Source: Astrothelium macrocarpum (Eukaryota; Ascomycota; Dothideomycetes; Trypetheliales; Trypetheliaceae). Taken from it: a stretch of 64,000 nt of DNA. A program made the position numbers and the translations under genes. The notes under the pieces were generated by a model. It was not told the DNA's origin and searched no databases. It saw nothing but the letters and a program-made list of their open reading frames with translations. Below, in pieces: positions 1-12,161 of this stretch. Position 1 is the stretch's first letter. Each line of letters starts with the position of its first letter. Location of the stretch: positions 248,001-312,000 of the forward strand of contig JAGEMR010000021.1 in NCBI GenBank assembly GCA_021030915.1. The letters are read 5' to 3'.

Positions 1-1595
1 GTTTGACGGTACTTGGACTGGGTTTGGGTGAATCCGAGGATCAGCTCTTTTTGCTTAGCCGGCAAAACCAAGCTATCAAAAGCGCCTGCGCTCCAAGTGA
101 TTCCTTGAACAGCGTTGACGAAAAGATTTACTATCAAGGTTAGCTAAAAGTTCTTGGGCATGCTTTCCTTAGTTTTTTCACATAATAGAGAAGAAGAGCA
201 CGTACGCCAAAGCTTTTCCTTGAGTGAATATCCCCTTACTAAGTGAGTTGCAATCATCTTCTGCTCGCGTGTCAAAGGAGGAAGCTTGTTTTCTTCATCA
301 TCATCCGCGAAAGCACCATCGACAGGCATGCCTCCATCGCACTCATCATAAGCACCTTCGTAATCATCATTCGGAGGCGGGATTTCATCGTACGCGTGGT
401 TACCAACCGGTTGGTCTTTCTGCGCAAAAGGCGTGACATAGACGCCATTGTTTGCATTGAAGCGATTCCAACCATATGTATCCACAATGATACGACCTTT
501 GACGGCGCATTTATCTTTCTGACCAAGCTTGTTAAGTTTCCAGCCAATACCGTTGTACCCCTTGTAATGTGAACCGGCGAGAGATTCAAACTTCGCGCCA
601 CGAGCGATCAGCCGCTCCGAGAGCTCGTTTATATTTGAATGAAGGGCAAGGGGGAATGCAGAAAGGGAGGTGATGGATTGTGTACCCGCGTAAACATGGA
701 TGAGAAGGTTTAGTTTGATAGTGCCAAATTTGGTTCCGTCAAAGTCGACGTATTTGCAGGTCAGCCAAAACACGGGGTTCCCACGTCGATCCTCCCCATA
801 TTTGGAGCTTTGTAACTTGAAAACGCGATCTTGATTCTCTTGGCGCGTGTAGATTAACGAACCAGGTTGAAAGAGTGTCCACAAAAGCTCAAACGTGATA
901 ACGCCTTTTTCTTTCATGTCTTGACTGACTTCGACAACGTCTTGAAACTCGTTGACTAATATGTCTTGTAAAAGCTCTGCATGTTCACGCGTCTTGACAT
1001 CTTCTTCAGACTGCTCTTCTGGGTCCTCAGGGTTCTGTAATTCTTCGATCTTTCCCTTGAACTCGGACCAGCGATGGATGATTGGCTCAAATCTTCCACT
1101 GAATTCCAAACGGTCTAGCTCAACGGTAACACCGGGATATCCACGGAGGACATCCCTTAACAAGCGCTTCAAAAGCGGGCTTTGCACGACGATGGAATGT
1201 ATTTTGAGCACTCGGCGAGGGTCGTTGTAAGCCTTCACATTACGCACAAGTAAAGCGTATTTTGCGCTCTCTGCATCTTCAACGATCGTACCAAGATCGT
1301 CTGGAGGAGTATCCTGCCATTGGAATCGGCCACGCTTATCTTCTTTGCCCGAATACAAATTCTTGAAGTCACACTCCATCCCAATCTCATCATCCTTGAT
1401 AATTGTAAGATTTGTATCTCCGTTTGGTGGAGGAGGTGGAATCATGTCGGGTGGTTGCCTCATCGTGCTCATCCGAGCTCTCCCTCTTTGTAGTCTGAAT
1501 TGTTGGGCTTTTGCTGTATTCATCAGAAGCTGCGGAGGAATCCCACCCGTGGCATCAGGAAAAACGTCCGAACTCCCAAAAAATCCAGGAGCCAT
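1..1595 (-). CDS. AAA family ATPase with N-terminal DUF7025-like region, 3' end off the window
   Basis: Minus-strand gene read as exons 206..1595 and 1..103, with an intron 104..205 (donor GTACGT, branch CTAAC, acceptor AAG) that keeps phase. The first 480 residues resemble the N-terminal region (DUF7025) that precedes the ATPase domain in fungal AAA proteins: a Pro-rich start, an EMBEDDED segment YVDFDGTKFG, then FESLAGSHYKGYNG, and THLVRGYSL just before the intron. The second exon carries the family landmark GAFDSLVLP that leads into the AAA core. Walker A and B lie beyond the left edge, so activity cannot be judged. The start is the ATG at 1595. Such proteins are often annotated as mitochondrial or proteasome-like AAA ATPases, but the substrate is not known. 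Confidence 0.85.
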
Positions 1596-2068
1596 AGCGA
1601 TCCGCGTCGAGCTTGCTCCTTTCGTTGACTCTTTGTTAGTAGAATGCGCGACAACGTCGATTTAGTGAATGAAAGACTTGACAGGAGACTGCTTGGTCAG
1701 GTCGACCGAAATGTACCCCTCCAGTGGAAGCACACCGATATCAGACTAGAAGAGGATAATATGCATTCGTAAGCAAGCAACCCAAAGGGGAGAGGAGGTG
1801 TATTGGAGCAAGGCAGCAGTTCACTGACACTGCAAGCTCAGCCCAGAGAGGGGGCACAGGAGTCACAGGTAAATGCACAGCTTTATAGTGATAGCTCGCC
1901 TCACCTTGCTGCCTACCTGAACCTCACAGCACATGTTGAACAATGACAACACAAGGCTGCAGCGTGGCTGATTTTATGCACTGCAATGTACACACGAACG
2001 CGGGTGTCCAATAGCGTATTCACAGCCTTTGATCGGCATGGCAGTGCTGCCTCAAACGCAAACAGTCG
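1596..2068. other. Intergenic, upstream of AAA ATPase
   Basis: No gene recognised. It contains the presumed promoter of the AAA ATPase gene that starts at 1595. Confidence 0.5.
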
Positions 2069-2449
2069 CTATGCACGATACGAAGGTAGATAGATGATAA
2101 CCTCCACTTTCCCGGGCAAACTCCTGCTGATGGTCGAGGAGGAAGAGTTGCTGCCTTGAGCTGCGCTTTGCCGCCCCTCTTCGGCCTTGACCGTACGCAC
2201 TAAGGAGGCCGGGGCCACAGCGTGATGTTCGGCAAATATCGAGCAATACAGGAACTCGCGTCCAATGAGGCCTATCGAAATCGTCGGAATCACCGGCATC
2301 ATCTTCGCGTGCATTGGCAGCTTTTAAATCTACGGCGTCGTCATTCGAATCATATTCTGGCGAGCCCCAGACAGGCCGATCCCAAAGTCAATGCGCGCCT
2401 CACTATAGGCACTCTGTAGGCAGGGTTCATACTCCACAAATTTCACAGC
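2069..2449 (-). pseudogene. Decayed coding fragment, family not recognised
   Basis: On the minus strand one frame reads as plausible protein for about 125 codons but is cut by TAG (2330-2332) and TAA (2324-2326). The part before the stops includes EARIDFGIGLSGARQNM; the part after opens at an ATG at 2314 with MHAKMMPVIPTISIG and GREFLYCSIFAEHH, ending at a stop at 2069. Codons are rich in G or C at the third position, unlike random sequence. Both stops could come from CAG and CAA by C-to-T change. Alternative: two exons with an intron I cannot place. I do not recognise the family. Confidence 0.35.
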
Positions 2450-2564
2450 TCAGCATGTTTTACTTTTCTATGATACAGATCGCATAAGATTTGATTTGAT
2501 TTGATTGAGTGGGGTCCTGCCATACCCGGATGTCGTGCATCATTTACTGAAAAATAGCCTGATA

Positions 2565-3861
2565 TCAGTTCTCTTTGAGCCTCGCTTCGATAATACTGCC
2601 CATTCTTTGTCCAAGTCCGTAGTACTTTTCGATGAAGAAGCTCTCGCTTCGCAGCAAATCTTCCCATTGCTTAGCACTGCGCTCCTTGCCAGCAATAGTA
2701 AGCATATTTATATCACGCAGCACGCTCTCGGGTGTAGGCTTGTCGTCCGCAACGACAGTTTCACATATGAGAAGTCTAGAATCATGGCTACGCATCGCCG
2801 GCTTCAGGTTCTGGAGAATAGTCCGACAAGACTCATCTGGCCAGTCGTGGAAGATCCATTTGAGCAAGTAGGCTTTTGCACCTGGAGTTTCGGCTCGTCA
2901 GCCAGTATCCATACCTTTCCAGCAAGACAAAAACAACGGACGCTCTGATAGACTCACCTTCAATTGGCTGTACTTCCTCGAAGAAATTGTATGGGCACAG
3001 TTCGACGTCATTGTCCTGTCCCACCAATGTTCCCTCGTCAAGGACATGCTTTAAATCCTGTAGTACAAAACGTCCTTTCATCTCGGGACACGCCTTTCGA
3101 ATCTCCTGCAACACATGTCCTCTGCCGCCTCCTACATCGACCAGAACAGTTTTTCCCTCCTCGCCCAGGTCCCCAAAGGGATAGCTCGATGCTGCTACCA
3201 CACCCGTCATCGCACTCGACGCGCCCATGGATATGTTGAACGCCTTCGATCGCTCAGGATCTTTGGCAAGAGCGTCAAAGAAGTACATATCCTTATACCC
3301 TCTCGCGAATACCGCAGGCGAGTTCTTGGGATCGGTCGGTGACTTGTACCCATACTGAGAAAAGTAAGATCCAAAGTGTGTCGTCGCGTTGGTCATCGTG
3401 TCGAATATGTGGGTGAACGTGGCCTGCGCAGATGGATTGGTGAAGATAGTTTTCGAGGTGATGGAATGGGCATAAGACTCCTTCTGCGGGGATTCAATGA
3501 TTCTGTGCGCGACGAGGAAACGTGCAATTCGCAAGATAAATTCAGGAGTCGAATGGCAACGGGAGGCCAGCTCGGATAGGCTGATGCTATCATTTAGGTC
3601 AGGAGGAAGGTTATCAAAAAGTTTCATGCCAATAGCGATGCGTATGGTGGCATTAATGTGTGGTTGGAAAAGCATGTTGAAAAGACGATCCATTGGGCTC
3701 GTTGCCGCCAGAATGAGAGATTGGCTTGCGGTGACAATCTTTTGAAGGCCATCGGAAGTGGGCGACAAGCCGTACTCAGCAGTGACTTTGGATATCTCCG
3801 CAGCTAAGGAAGATAGGTCTGCTGCTGAAGGATTGAAGGGAGGAGGACCCGATGGAGGCAT
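2565..3861 (-). CDS. SAM-dependent O-methyltransferase (fungal COMT-like)
   Basis: Exons 2958..3861 and 2565..2881; intron 2882..2957 (GTGAGT...CCAG, phase 1) gives 406 residues. Class I O-methyltransferase of the plant-COMT-like fungal group that methylates hydroxyls of aromatic or polyketide metabolites. Visible: the SAM-binding glycine motif VLVDVGGGRGH, the acidic LQDLKHVLD stretch, AKAYLLKWIFHDWPDE with the His that acts as general base in this family, and ICETVVADD near the end. An N-terminal winged-helix dimerisation part precedes it (ELASRCHSTPEFILRIARFL). The frame is open a further 20 codons upstream but has only a GTG; the ATG at 3861 is chosen. No biosynthetic core enzyme (PKS, NRPS) is nearby, so the substrate is unknown. 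Confidence 0.88.
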
Positions 3862-4563
3862 TTTGCGACTTCGTACAAACTTCCCCGGCTCTTCGTCAGC
3901 TGCTTGCTTCTTGGGGAACACAGTCTTGGCAGTGAAGGCATACTTGTGTCAAACTTTACCTATCACAATAATCAGGATCCTTGTTGCGCTTGTTGTGGTG
4001 GTATCAAAGGAATAGTTTGATCTTTTGTATCAAGTAAGAACCTAAGTAAGGTACCTTAGGCATCACGCTCGGCATGAAGAGCTGACTCCGCTCCTCGAGC
4101 GCCCTGCTTCTCGTCCTCGTAGCACGAAACGTCATGAATAATACCGTGTCAACCATGATTTTAATAATAATGGATGACGCCGAGACGGAGATCGGTGTTC
4201 CAGCACGCCGACTTTCACACATCCGTGTCTTCCTTACCACGAGATCTTCCGGCCAGAGCTTGCCTCGAGACGCGCAAGATATCTCGGCCAAAAACGAAGA
4301 CCAGCATGACACAAATCAGTGCAGCAAATAGACAAATATAGTTGAGCTGGTTTGCCTCAACTCATTCATGGAACTAAAGAGTGTGAGTCAACGCCTCTTG
4401 AACTCCACCGCACATACGACTGTTCGCATACAATTAGACACAAGACGAAAGCACGTTGATCCAGACCGACCAAGATTCTCATTGATTTCAGTAGCCTCTA
4501 TCTCACAAAGCTGATTTCATCTTGAGATTGACTCAGTGCTACTTTCCGTGCGAACACATTGCT
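3862..4563. other. Intergenic between carboxypeptidase 3' end and O-methyltransferase start
   Basis: No gene supported. It contains the 10-bp palindrome AAGGTACCTT within AAGGTACCTTAGG at 4048-4060, which recurs at 18370-18382. Confidence 0.5.
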
Positions 4564-6346
4564 TCAAAGCTGTTCTACACGACCTAGGAGCCATTGCATA
4601 TGTCGATAACTAGTTAGAAATATAAACCCTCAGTAACTATGACAAAGTGTGGCGCCACGATTTTCTGCTTACCTTGATCTCGGTTGAAACTGAGGTTCCA
4701 TATGTCCGGACTGATAAGTTTCGGCCCACATCAGCCCACGCTCGTAGTGTTGTTTGCCCATGATTCCTTGACCTGGCCCATCGTAACCATTCATTCCGTT
4801 TGCATCAAAGACAGCCTGGTACTGCAAATCTGGTAGCTTGATGTCGATGGGCGTGGAAGGTTTGGTCTGGAAGCCAAGCTTTCCATTCCAAGTCATGTTC
4901 TGGATACTGAGAAGGGTCCCATTAGTGATGAGTTCCATGTCGTAGTCCCCATTGGCAATCAATACACGATTAGTGGCTTCAATCACTTGAGGCAGCACCT
5001 TTTGAATAGGGTCAAGCGAATAGTCGCCCAGCCCGTAAATGCCGCCGTCTCCCTGAAAAACTGGGCCAGAGCATTCAGACCAACTAACGTTGAGAGGAGC
5101 ATGCATCGCTATTTTAACATCTGTCCTATTAAAGTATATTCCGCCCATTCCAGGATATGAGTACTCAAGATCACCTGGGTAGCCAAGCGGATCGGACAGT
5201 ATGGGGCACATGGTGGAAATTTCGTAAACATTGAAGCATGGGTTTGGCTGGCTGGCTGCCTCATAGACGAGATTCCAAACATCACAGTTTACTCCAGAGG
5301 CATTCGTCGTGGAATAAAGTGTGTTTAGCTCCGGCTGTTGGGCAGGCGGCGGGAATCTCAGGAAGTATTCTGTATAATTGGCGTATCCACAAGTTTCGTG
5401 TGCAAACGCAAGTTGATCCATGAACGTATCGTTGAGATTGAAAAAGTTGGCGTTGTTTTGCACAAACGGAACTGTAGGCACAACCTGCCCAACATACTCG
5501 AATTGGCCGATGACGGGGTCGTACATGAGCGCACCTGAAAGGTCAAATTTGGAGGTGTCATTCCTATCCAGCATCGCAGCAGAAACATAGGGTACGTATC
5601 TTCCAGCATAAGATTCTCCCGTCACGTAAATCTTAAAGTTGGAAATGCCAAAAACGTCCAGGAAATTCTCAAAGAAGCCAAGGAAATCTTGCGCTGTCTG
5701 TTCCTCTGATGTAGCTGTGACCGTTCCTGTGGAAAACCCAAGCCCGATCGGGTATTCAACCCTGTAAAACTCATTCAGTACTGTTCAAGCGCCCCAAGTC
5801 CAATAGGCTGGCTTCACCAAAGCATGTTAGTCAGGTTAACCCATGTATATGGATTTTCGACCGCAGAATACATCCCCCAACCCCAAATAAATCTCCCATT
5901 CTCCTGCAGAAAAGCTTCGAGAGAACTACAGCCGGGGCCGCCATTGAACCAAATTGTCACCTCATCCACAGGTTCTCCGATTGTTGGTTCGAATACAAAG
6001 AACATGTTTCGAGAACTGTCATTTCCAACTTGAATTTGGCCACTATACATCTCACCAATATCATAATTAATGCTTGGGAGAGAATTCACGAGATATTCTA
6101 GCATACACGTTACTTTCGGTCCTCAGCATTCGGCTAGGTGGCGCTGTTCTCACCAGCAGATCGTTCATTGTAGAATCGAAAGGACGAGTTTGAACGTCTA
6201 TCGATTTCAGACTTTGCAGTCAATTTGGCTGTTCTTTCTTGAAATGTTTTAGCGCGTTGGGCAATGTTCTTGCGCGCAAGCACTGGTGCTATTTGTAGCG
6301 AAAAATACAAAGTTATTAGCCAGAAGAAAAAGGATACGTTGGCCAT
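4564..6346 (-). CDS. Secreted serine carboxypeptidase, peptidase family S10
   Basis: Four exons: 6154..6346, 5818..6097, 4673..5761 and 4564..4609; introns of 56, 56 and 63 bp all keep phase and give 535 residues. Serine carboxypeptidase that trims C-terminal residues of peptides in vacuole or outside the cell. It starts with a hydrophobic signal peptide (MANVSFFFWLITLYFSL). The substrate and oxyanion motif WFNGGPGCSS is present, as are the catalytic triad: Ser in GESYAGRY, Asp in IANGDYDM, and His in SGHMEP. The last, 46-nt exon supplies the family-typical C-terminus YRHMQWLLGRVE. For the first intron a nearer acceptor at 6113 is also in phase, but the one at 6098 gives the normal intron length and the better family match (AEYLVNSLPSINYDIG). 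Multiple NxS/T sites suggest glycosylation. Confidence 0.9.
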
Positions 6347-8973
6347 CTTTGCAAGATATTGCAATCCGACGACTCGCACAATGGTTCTGTAAGGAAGTTA
6401 TTCCGGCATCGATGAAATAGAAATAAGGACAAGGGAGACGGTCCAAAGCAAATCTTAACTTGATCCATGACTGTCGACGTCAAAGAGCCGCTGACGCCGA
6501 CGTGCAGACCTGTGCAAAGGTACATTCAGGACAAGAACAGCCAAAGCTACTATTTGGGTTTCGTTATCTCGGTGCATAATTAAGCTACTGCGAATGAAGA
6601 AGGTGGAGCTGCAAGGCACGCCTTGACGTGGATTAGTGCCCTAAGCCACGTAACTTGGGAACAAACGGGTACTAGCTGCAAGCCATGTAGAAAAGCGAGA
6701 AGGGCCGTCATTTATCCTCGATTAACGAATCGACGGTCGCAAGTATGCGAAGGACCAAAACATAGAAACAAGCTTTTGACTCAACGGCCAATAACCACAG
6801 CGCTGTGGACATCCTGGCAATCAATCTTGTGTGCCTGTGCACTTAAGTAATTTAACGACTACTTGACCACGATGATTTTTCGGATACGGTCTTGAGGCAC
6901 TCACCTTACGAATAGCAGCAAATCGCTTCAATGCTTTTCCGGAAATGAGCCAAAGGTTTAGGGCGGCAGAGTTGAAGTGTCAGCTTAAGCTGGAGGAGCA
7001 ATCTTACTTCCCCCGGCGGCACTGAAGGGAATTTAGAAGCTACGAGTGTGTCTGACTTCTGCAAGTACGTCAAACATGTTAGATGGGGTATATTTTGCAC
7101 CAGCAATTCTCGAGACACACCGTTTCCGCCACGGATGGGGAACAGATAAGGTTCTCCCGTATCGTGCGAGTTCTAGCGCAAAGAGACCTTTTTTTTATTA
7201 TCTTTCTCTACCATCCACCATCAAGACCAAGGCAGAAACTTGCCGTTAATCCTCTTTTCAGGCTATTCGAGACTGACGGTCGTGGTTTGCCCTCCGAGAA
7301 TCTTCAGTCACAGGGTTTTCCGGAAATATATGTCGCAGACTGGACTGATACTTTCCAGAAGTTTCAGTTTCTTTAAGCGCGAATATCTTGTTCAGGAATC
7401 GAGGCTAAACGAGACTGCGTCTATATTTTGCCGTGCGCAGTGTTATAGACACCAAAGCTGATGCTTGTTTGCTAACTCTGCTGAATGCGAAATCTTTCTG
7501 GACTCATGCATGTAGTATCAACATGAAATCTTCGAGACTGGTCCACTTCGTGATCGTCTCGACAAATCTATTCACTTTTCTACGCTGTCTAGATATACGT
7601 GGCTGTACGAAAATACTGAATTCATAGTGGTGATGATCTCGGAAATGTGCTTTAGATCTAAACTGTTCGGAGTAATGAAGGTTTTACCTCGTAAAGCCTT
7701 GGAATTTTAATTATTAAACGCCTGAAAAAATTTTAGCCTGCTGCTCCAATTGTTCGGTAAACGTGGCGCATCTCTCGTTTAGCGAAGCACTCTAAAGAAC
7801 TTTCAACAAAGTTTCGATTTCCGTGGGAACTCAAAACCTGCGAGGCTATTGTGATTGAATATATGACTAAGTTCGAAGATGAATGGACGTTCGCTATGCT
7901 AGAGGCGCTAGCCCGACACTGGTAGCTGTAGCTAAAATGTTGGACAGCTGAAAATATCACGCTCCCACGAAAATCGCCTACAATCCTTCCAAGCACGAAT
8001 GACTAACAACATAAAACAAACTAAGGTCTTCGTAAGACAGTCAATGATATGTTTAGAGATTGCCAACTTGGTCGCGGTAAGACTTTCAGAGCCGGGTTTG
8101 ATACTGCTGCTACTACCTCACCATATTCTTAGGGCCATCGACCTTTATAATGGCCCGTTTTCGAGGGGTTGTCTTTCATCAGAGGGTTTTCGTACAAAAC
8201 CATCTGCATGTCCCGGTAATTACGCATATCATAAATATGATTCTCGCCCTTTTTCAAGTGCTAAGTCGCAGCTGTCGCTCTGTATAATTCCTACCAGGCC
8301 ACATGCCGATCACTAAAGTCCAGCTTATCAGCCATCTGAATGGAATAAGCACAAGAAAACCATTCTTTCACGCCCAAAACCACAAAGATGGTCCTGTTAC
8401 AGATAATAATCGATCCGTCCTTTAGCTGCAGTAGATGATATGTCAGTCCAGCACAACCACTGCACAGCCACGATGTCTCCAGCCTCATCAACATTATCCA
8501 ATTTGCCCCTTAAACTTGATATGCCGGACGATTTACGCTGCAGTCCGACCAATTGAAGATGACGCTGATCATACGATTCTCGCAAGGCTAGCCTCAACAG
8601 GGAAATTGGCGCAAAGTCGGCCGCATTCTTTAGGCCGATCCCGAAAATCCAGAAGTGATTCTTTTATCCCATAAAGTGGCTTTTGTCTTTTTGGGTAAAT
8701 GTTCACCAAAAGTTGGACTCTGCGAGCTGATTCACCTGCAGTGCAAGCTAAAATGGTCCACCACCGGTCATATTCACGATTGGTAGGGCGAAACATGGCG
8801 AAGCTTTCGATCTGGGTAGTATTCATACTTCAGGATATATATGTGTGGATTCGTTGCGATTCCCAACGGAAACAGTATACTGAACACTAATTTGCCATTT
8901 CTATTTGACTTCTTCAAGGAGCTTATCTGTAGCCACGCGTATTGACCCACTTAGATCCGACCCAAATCTCAGT
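6347..8973. other. Gene-poor interval with coding-like scraps
   Basis: No intact gene recognised in 2.6 kb. On the minus strand 8021..8260 reads coherently (for example YRDMQMVLYENPLMKDN and YGEVVAVSNPALKVLPRP) except for a TAA at 8129-8131, and 8569..8826 is an 85-codon ATG frame (MNTTQIESFAMFRP...). Neither matches a family I know. They may be exons of a decayed gene. Confidence 0.4.
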
Positions 8974-10662
8974 ATGCCGAACATTGGTACATCATCACGT
9001 GGCTGCTATACTTGCAGGGCCAGACGCATTAAGGTAAGAACCGCCACGTGCACACCATGTACAATCTTCCCTCCCATCACTCACTGGCACTATAGTGTGA
9101 TCGTGGAGAACCTGGATGCAAGAAATGCAGGATCTCTGGGAGGCCCTGTCCAGGGTACAGAGAGGAGGCTACGCTTTTGTTCCGTAACCAAAATGATTAC
9201 GCCAAAGTCAAAGTCTTGACACGACCGTATCGGACCCGATCTACAGGTGAAGTGGGATTGAATGCAGCCCGATACGCCGACTCAAGGATGCCACAGTCCC
9301 TCCAGCTCAATTTTGAGGCACAGTGCATCGATCAGTTCTTCTCTCAATATGTTATGGCCGAGAGTCGTACCGGATATGGATACATGGATTTCATCCCTAG
9401 CATTTGCGCTGACCCAGATGCATACCAGTGCCTGAAATCTGCGCTTCCGGCGGTAGCCTTGGCTAATGCGGCGAAGCAACGTAACCAACCGGCGTTGCTG
9501 TGGTTGGCAAGAGAAAAATACGGCAAAACGTTGTGTCTGCTTAACGAGACTCTTCGCGGTCCACCAGAGTCGCTCGCACATGACAGCGTGCGCTTGACAA
9601 ACTTGTTGCTAACCTTTTATGAGGTAGAACTGCGAACAATTTGTTATGTATGGTCTGTGCTAACATTAGTTCTAGATGATCACGGGAGAGGGCTTTCTGA
9701 CAAGTCTTTGGGACTCACATCATGGCGGCCGGTGGATGCTGTTGAGCATGCGTCCGGAGCGACACGAAAGCAGTCGACCCGCATGGAATTTATTCAGGGT
9801 CATGCATACCTTGCTGGCAATAGGATGTCTGATCATGAAAACGCCACCACGAGAGGACTGCGTCCAGTGGCTCCGCACAAGTCCCTATGATGGACCGATA
9901 GAAAAACAGTGCCTCCTTTTCGTCGAAGTCGTTCAGCTTGTGGCTCGCGTCGAAAGCGTGGCATCATCCTGGTCCGAACCACATCGATCCCAACAGCTCT
10001 ACCATATCTTGGAGCAAGGCAAAGAGCTTGATCATCGAATTGTCCTGTGGGCAGATTCACTGCCTTCCGTGTGGAGATATACGACTGTTCCAAACAAATC
10101 CACCAGCACGACGATCCCAAAATCAATCCACATACATGAAGATTTGTTCGCAGCAGCAGTCTGGAACAGTTGGCGGACTATGCGAATACGACTGAATCAA
10201 ACCCTGATGGCCATGGCGGAACTTCTGGACGAGGACACCGGGGATCTTGATTTTCAATTTGCAACATGGCGCAAAACGATTTTAGATCTAGCAGATGACA
10301 TCTGTTGTAGCACCCCGTATCTCCTTGGTGAAATTGATGGCCAAGGGATCCCTCGCGGCATCCCGAAAGGCGTTGCTCTTGGTGGATATACACTGCTGTA
10401 TCCGCTACGCATAATCTGTACCATCAACGGATTACCAGAGAGCATACACAACTGGGTCCAAACCAAACTGACATACATGGCCAATGTCCTGGGTATTGGA
10501 CAGGCTAATCTCATCGTAAAACTAAGCAAATTGCGAGACTATTTTCCGATCATTGGCAACAACATAGCGGAGGCCATGAGAATCATCCCATATCTAAAAA
10601 GCAATGACGAATGTCCTTCCCAGAGACAGGAGTCTCTTGCATCATCGCAAACTCCCTCATGA
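8974..10662 (+). CDS. Zn(II)2Cys6 fungal transcription factor 1
   Basis: Exons 8974..9033, 9096..9623 and 9676..10662 (introns 62 and 52 bp, both phase 0) give 524 residues. Binuclear zinc cluster regulator acting in the nucleus. The six cysteines lie at residues 11, 14, 21, 28, 31 and 38 with ideal spacing CX2CX6CX6CX2CX6C; the first intron splits the cluster, as is common in fungi. Downstream is the fungal-specific regulatory region (DUF3468-like), with LLTFYEMITGEGF across the second junction. The start is the ATG at 8974 (MPNIGTSSRGCYTC); an upstream TTG frame is ignored. It is convergent with the lactonase gene, 32 bp apart. Targets unknown; the neighbouring lactonase is a candidate by position only. 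Confidence 0.88.
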
Positions 10663-10694
10663 AACTTTTCCAAAAAACCGAATGAACAACGCCA

Positions 10695-12161
10695 TCATAA
10701 GTCAATCCTTGCCGCCACAACGGCCTTGCTGAGTGGACCAGTCACAAATAGCCAGGCTTGCTTTCTCCCCTGGTTCTCTGCTGGATCAATAGCTATAACT
10801 ACCGCTGTACTTGCTGAGCTGATCTTGTTACCATCATCTTGAAATACTATCGTGCGATTCCAATTACCATCTATCTCTTCCTCTAGCTGCCCATGTAGTG
10901 GCTGCACCATCCATACGATCACTGGATCTTTTCCCTCTGCTGTTGGAAATCCGGCTGCATTTAGTAGCCCCGCCAGAACGTATCCACTTGCGTCTCTTCC
11001 TGTCTGCTCTGCGTACGGATCCGCAAAGTACGTCGGATTATCAATGGTTGAATCCAATTGCACCGACTCCAATACCTGCAACTCCGATGGAAAAACCGGA
11101 TTGAGCGATGCGTGGAGCATTACGCCAGCGGATGTGCGTCCAACCAGAACGTCCGAACGGGAGGCCCCATGTCCTAGGCCGTTTACGTTTTGTTGACCAC
11201 GGAGAGCAACCGAGGCTGTCACGCCTGTACTGGCCCCCATATCATTAGCACCTGGACTATCCTTCAGATCGATGTTGACATGTATAATGTTTGACCAGGG
11301 TGCCAAATTCCATCCCAGATCTTCTACAAGTCTCATACCTCCCTCACGAAAGAGGTGATCGTTCGTAACGAGAAACTCGTTCGATTTTACGGCATAGATA
11401 TCGTTAGGTGTCTGGATCAGTGGATGCCATATTGATCTCAGGTGCGTGGCCTGTGTCTCGCCAACACGATAGTGGAAGAGCTCTATTTGGGAATGGGCTT
11501 TTGGTTCGATTGTGGATGAATTTGACTGAGTCCAAAAGGCAGGATTGGGTAAGTGGTTGACGGCGAAGATGAAGATCGATGTTGGATCAGAGCATGGCGA
11601 CCATACATCAATTCCATGGGTAATGAATGGACCGGAGAAGCCGTGGAGAGGGAGCCGAGTAGTGTTGAATGTCTTTACTAACTGATTAGACGATCTTGTT
11701 CCCAAGAGAACCATGGTGGCACCATAAGGAAACGGCAAGATGAATTCTGAGGGGCCTACCTTCGGATCAATCAAAACAATTGTCCCTTGACCAAGCGTCT
11801 CTGGATTCTGCAAACTCGCCGTCCTACATTGTTCGTACCATCGATTAGCAAACCAAAGAACGTGTACCATCTGGCTCCGTGTAAGACGTGCTTACGGAGG
11901 GAACCAATGTTTCCTCGTTTCAGCATCCCCTTCAGAAGCCCCAAAAAGTAATCCCGACTGTGGATGGTAATGCAAATCTTCCACGTAAAGCGTGTTCGGG
12001 ATTACCCGTAGCTCATGACCATGCACGTTGACAGTCTTTTCCGAACTCCGACCAAAGCCTAGGACTTGATATCTGAGACATACGGGCGAGTACAAAGTTG
12101 CAATTAGAATTCCAAAAACTGGCCAGATCAAAAATGAGGACGGCATTAGAATTGCCGCCAT
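10695..12161 (-). CDS. Paraoxonase/arylesterase-like lactonase with N-terminal membrane anchor
   Basis: Exons 11896..12161 and 10695..11823; intron 11824..11895 (GTAAGC...TGTAG with CTAAT branch) gives 464 residues. Six-bladed propeller hydrolase of the serum paraoxonase family, which opens lactones or hydrolyses aryl esters with bound calcium. Visible: hydrophobic N-terminus (MAAILMPSSFLIWPVFGIL), ITHGIDVWSP, FAVNHL, and the family motif TPNDIYAV followed by NEFLVTNDH, residues expected around the calcium site. The C-terminal half holds GRTSAGVMLHASL and YVLAGLLNAAGFP. The start is the ATG at 12161. The close tail-to-tail position with a Zn2Cys6 regulator suggests but does not prove co-regulation. 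Confidence 0.82.

Noticed and set aside
3862..3921. Twenty-codon N-terminal extension of the O-methyltransferase
   Set aside because: It begins with GTG; the downstream ATG at 3861 leaves the whole domain intact.
6665..6730. TSCKPCRKARR-like phrase resembling half a Zn2Cys6 cluster
   Set aside because: Only two cysteines in place, the rest of the cluster is missing in all frames nearby.
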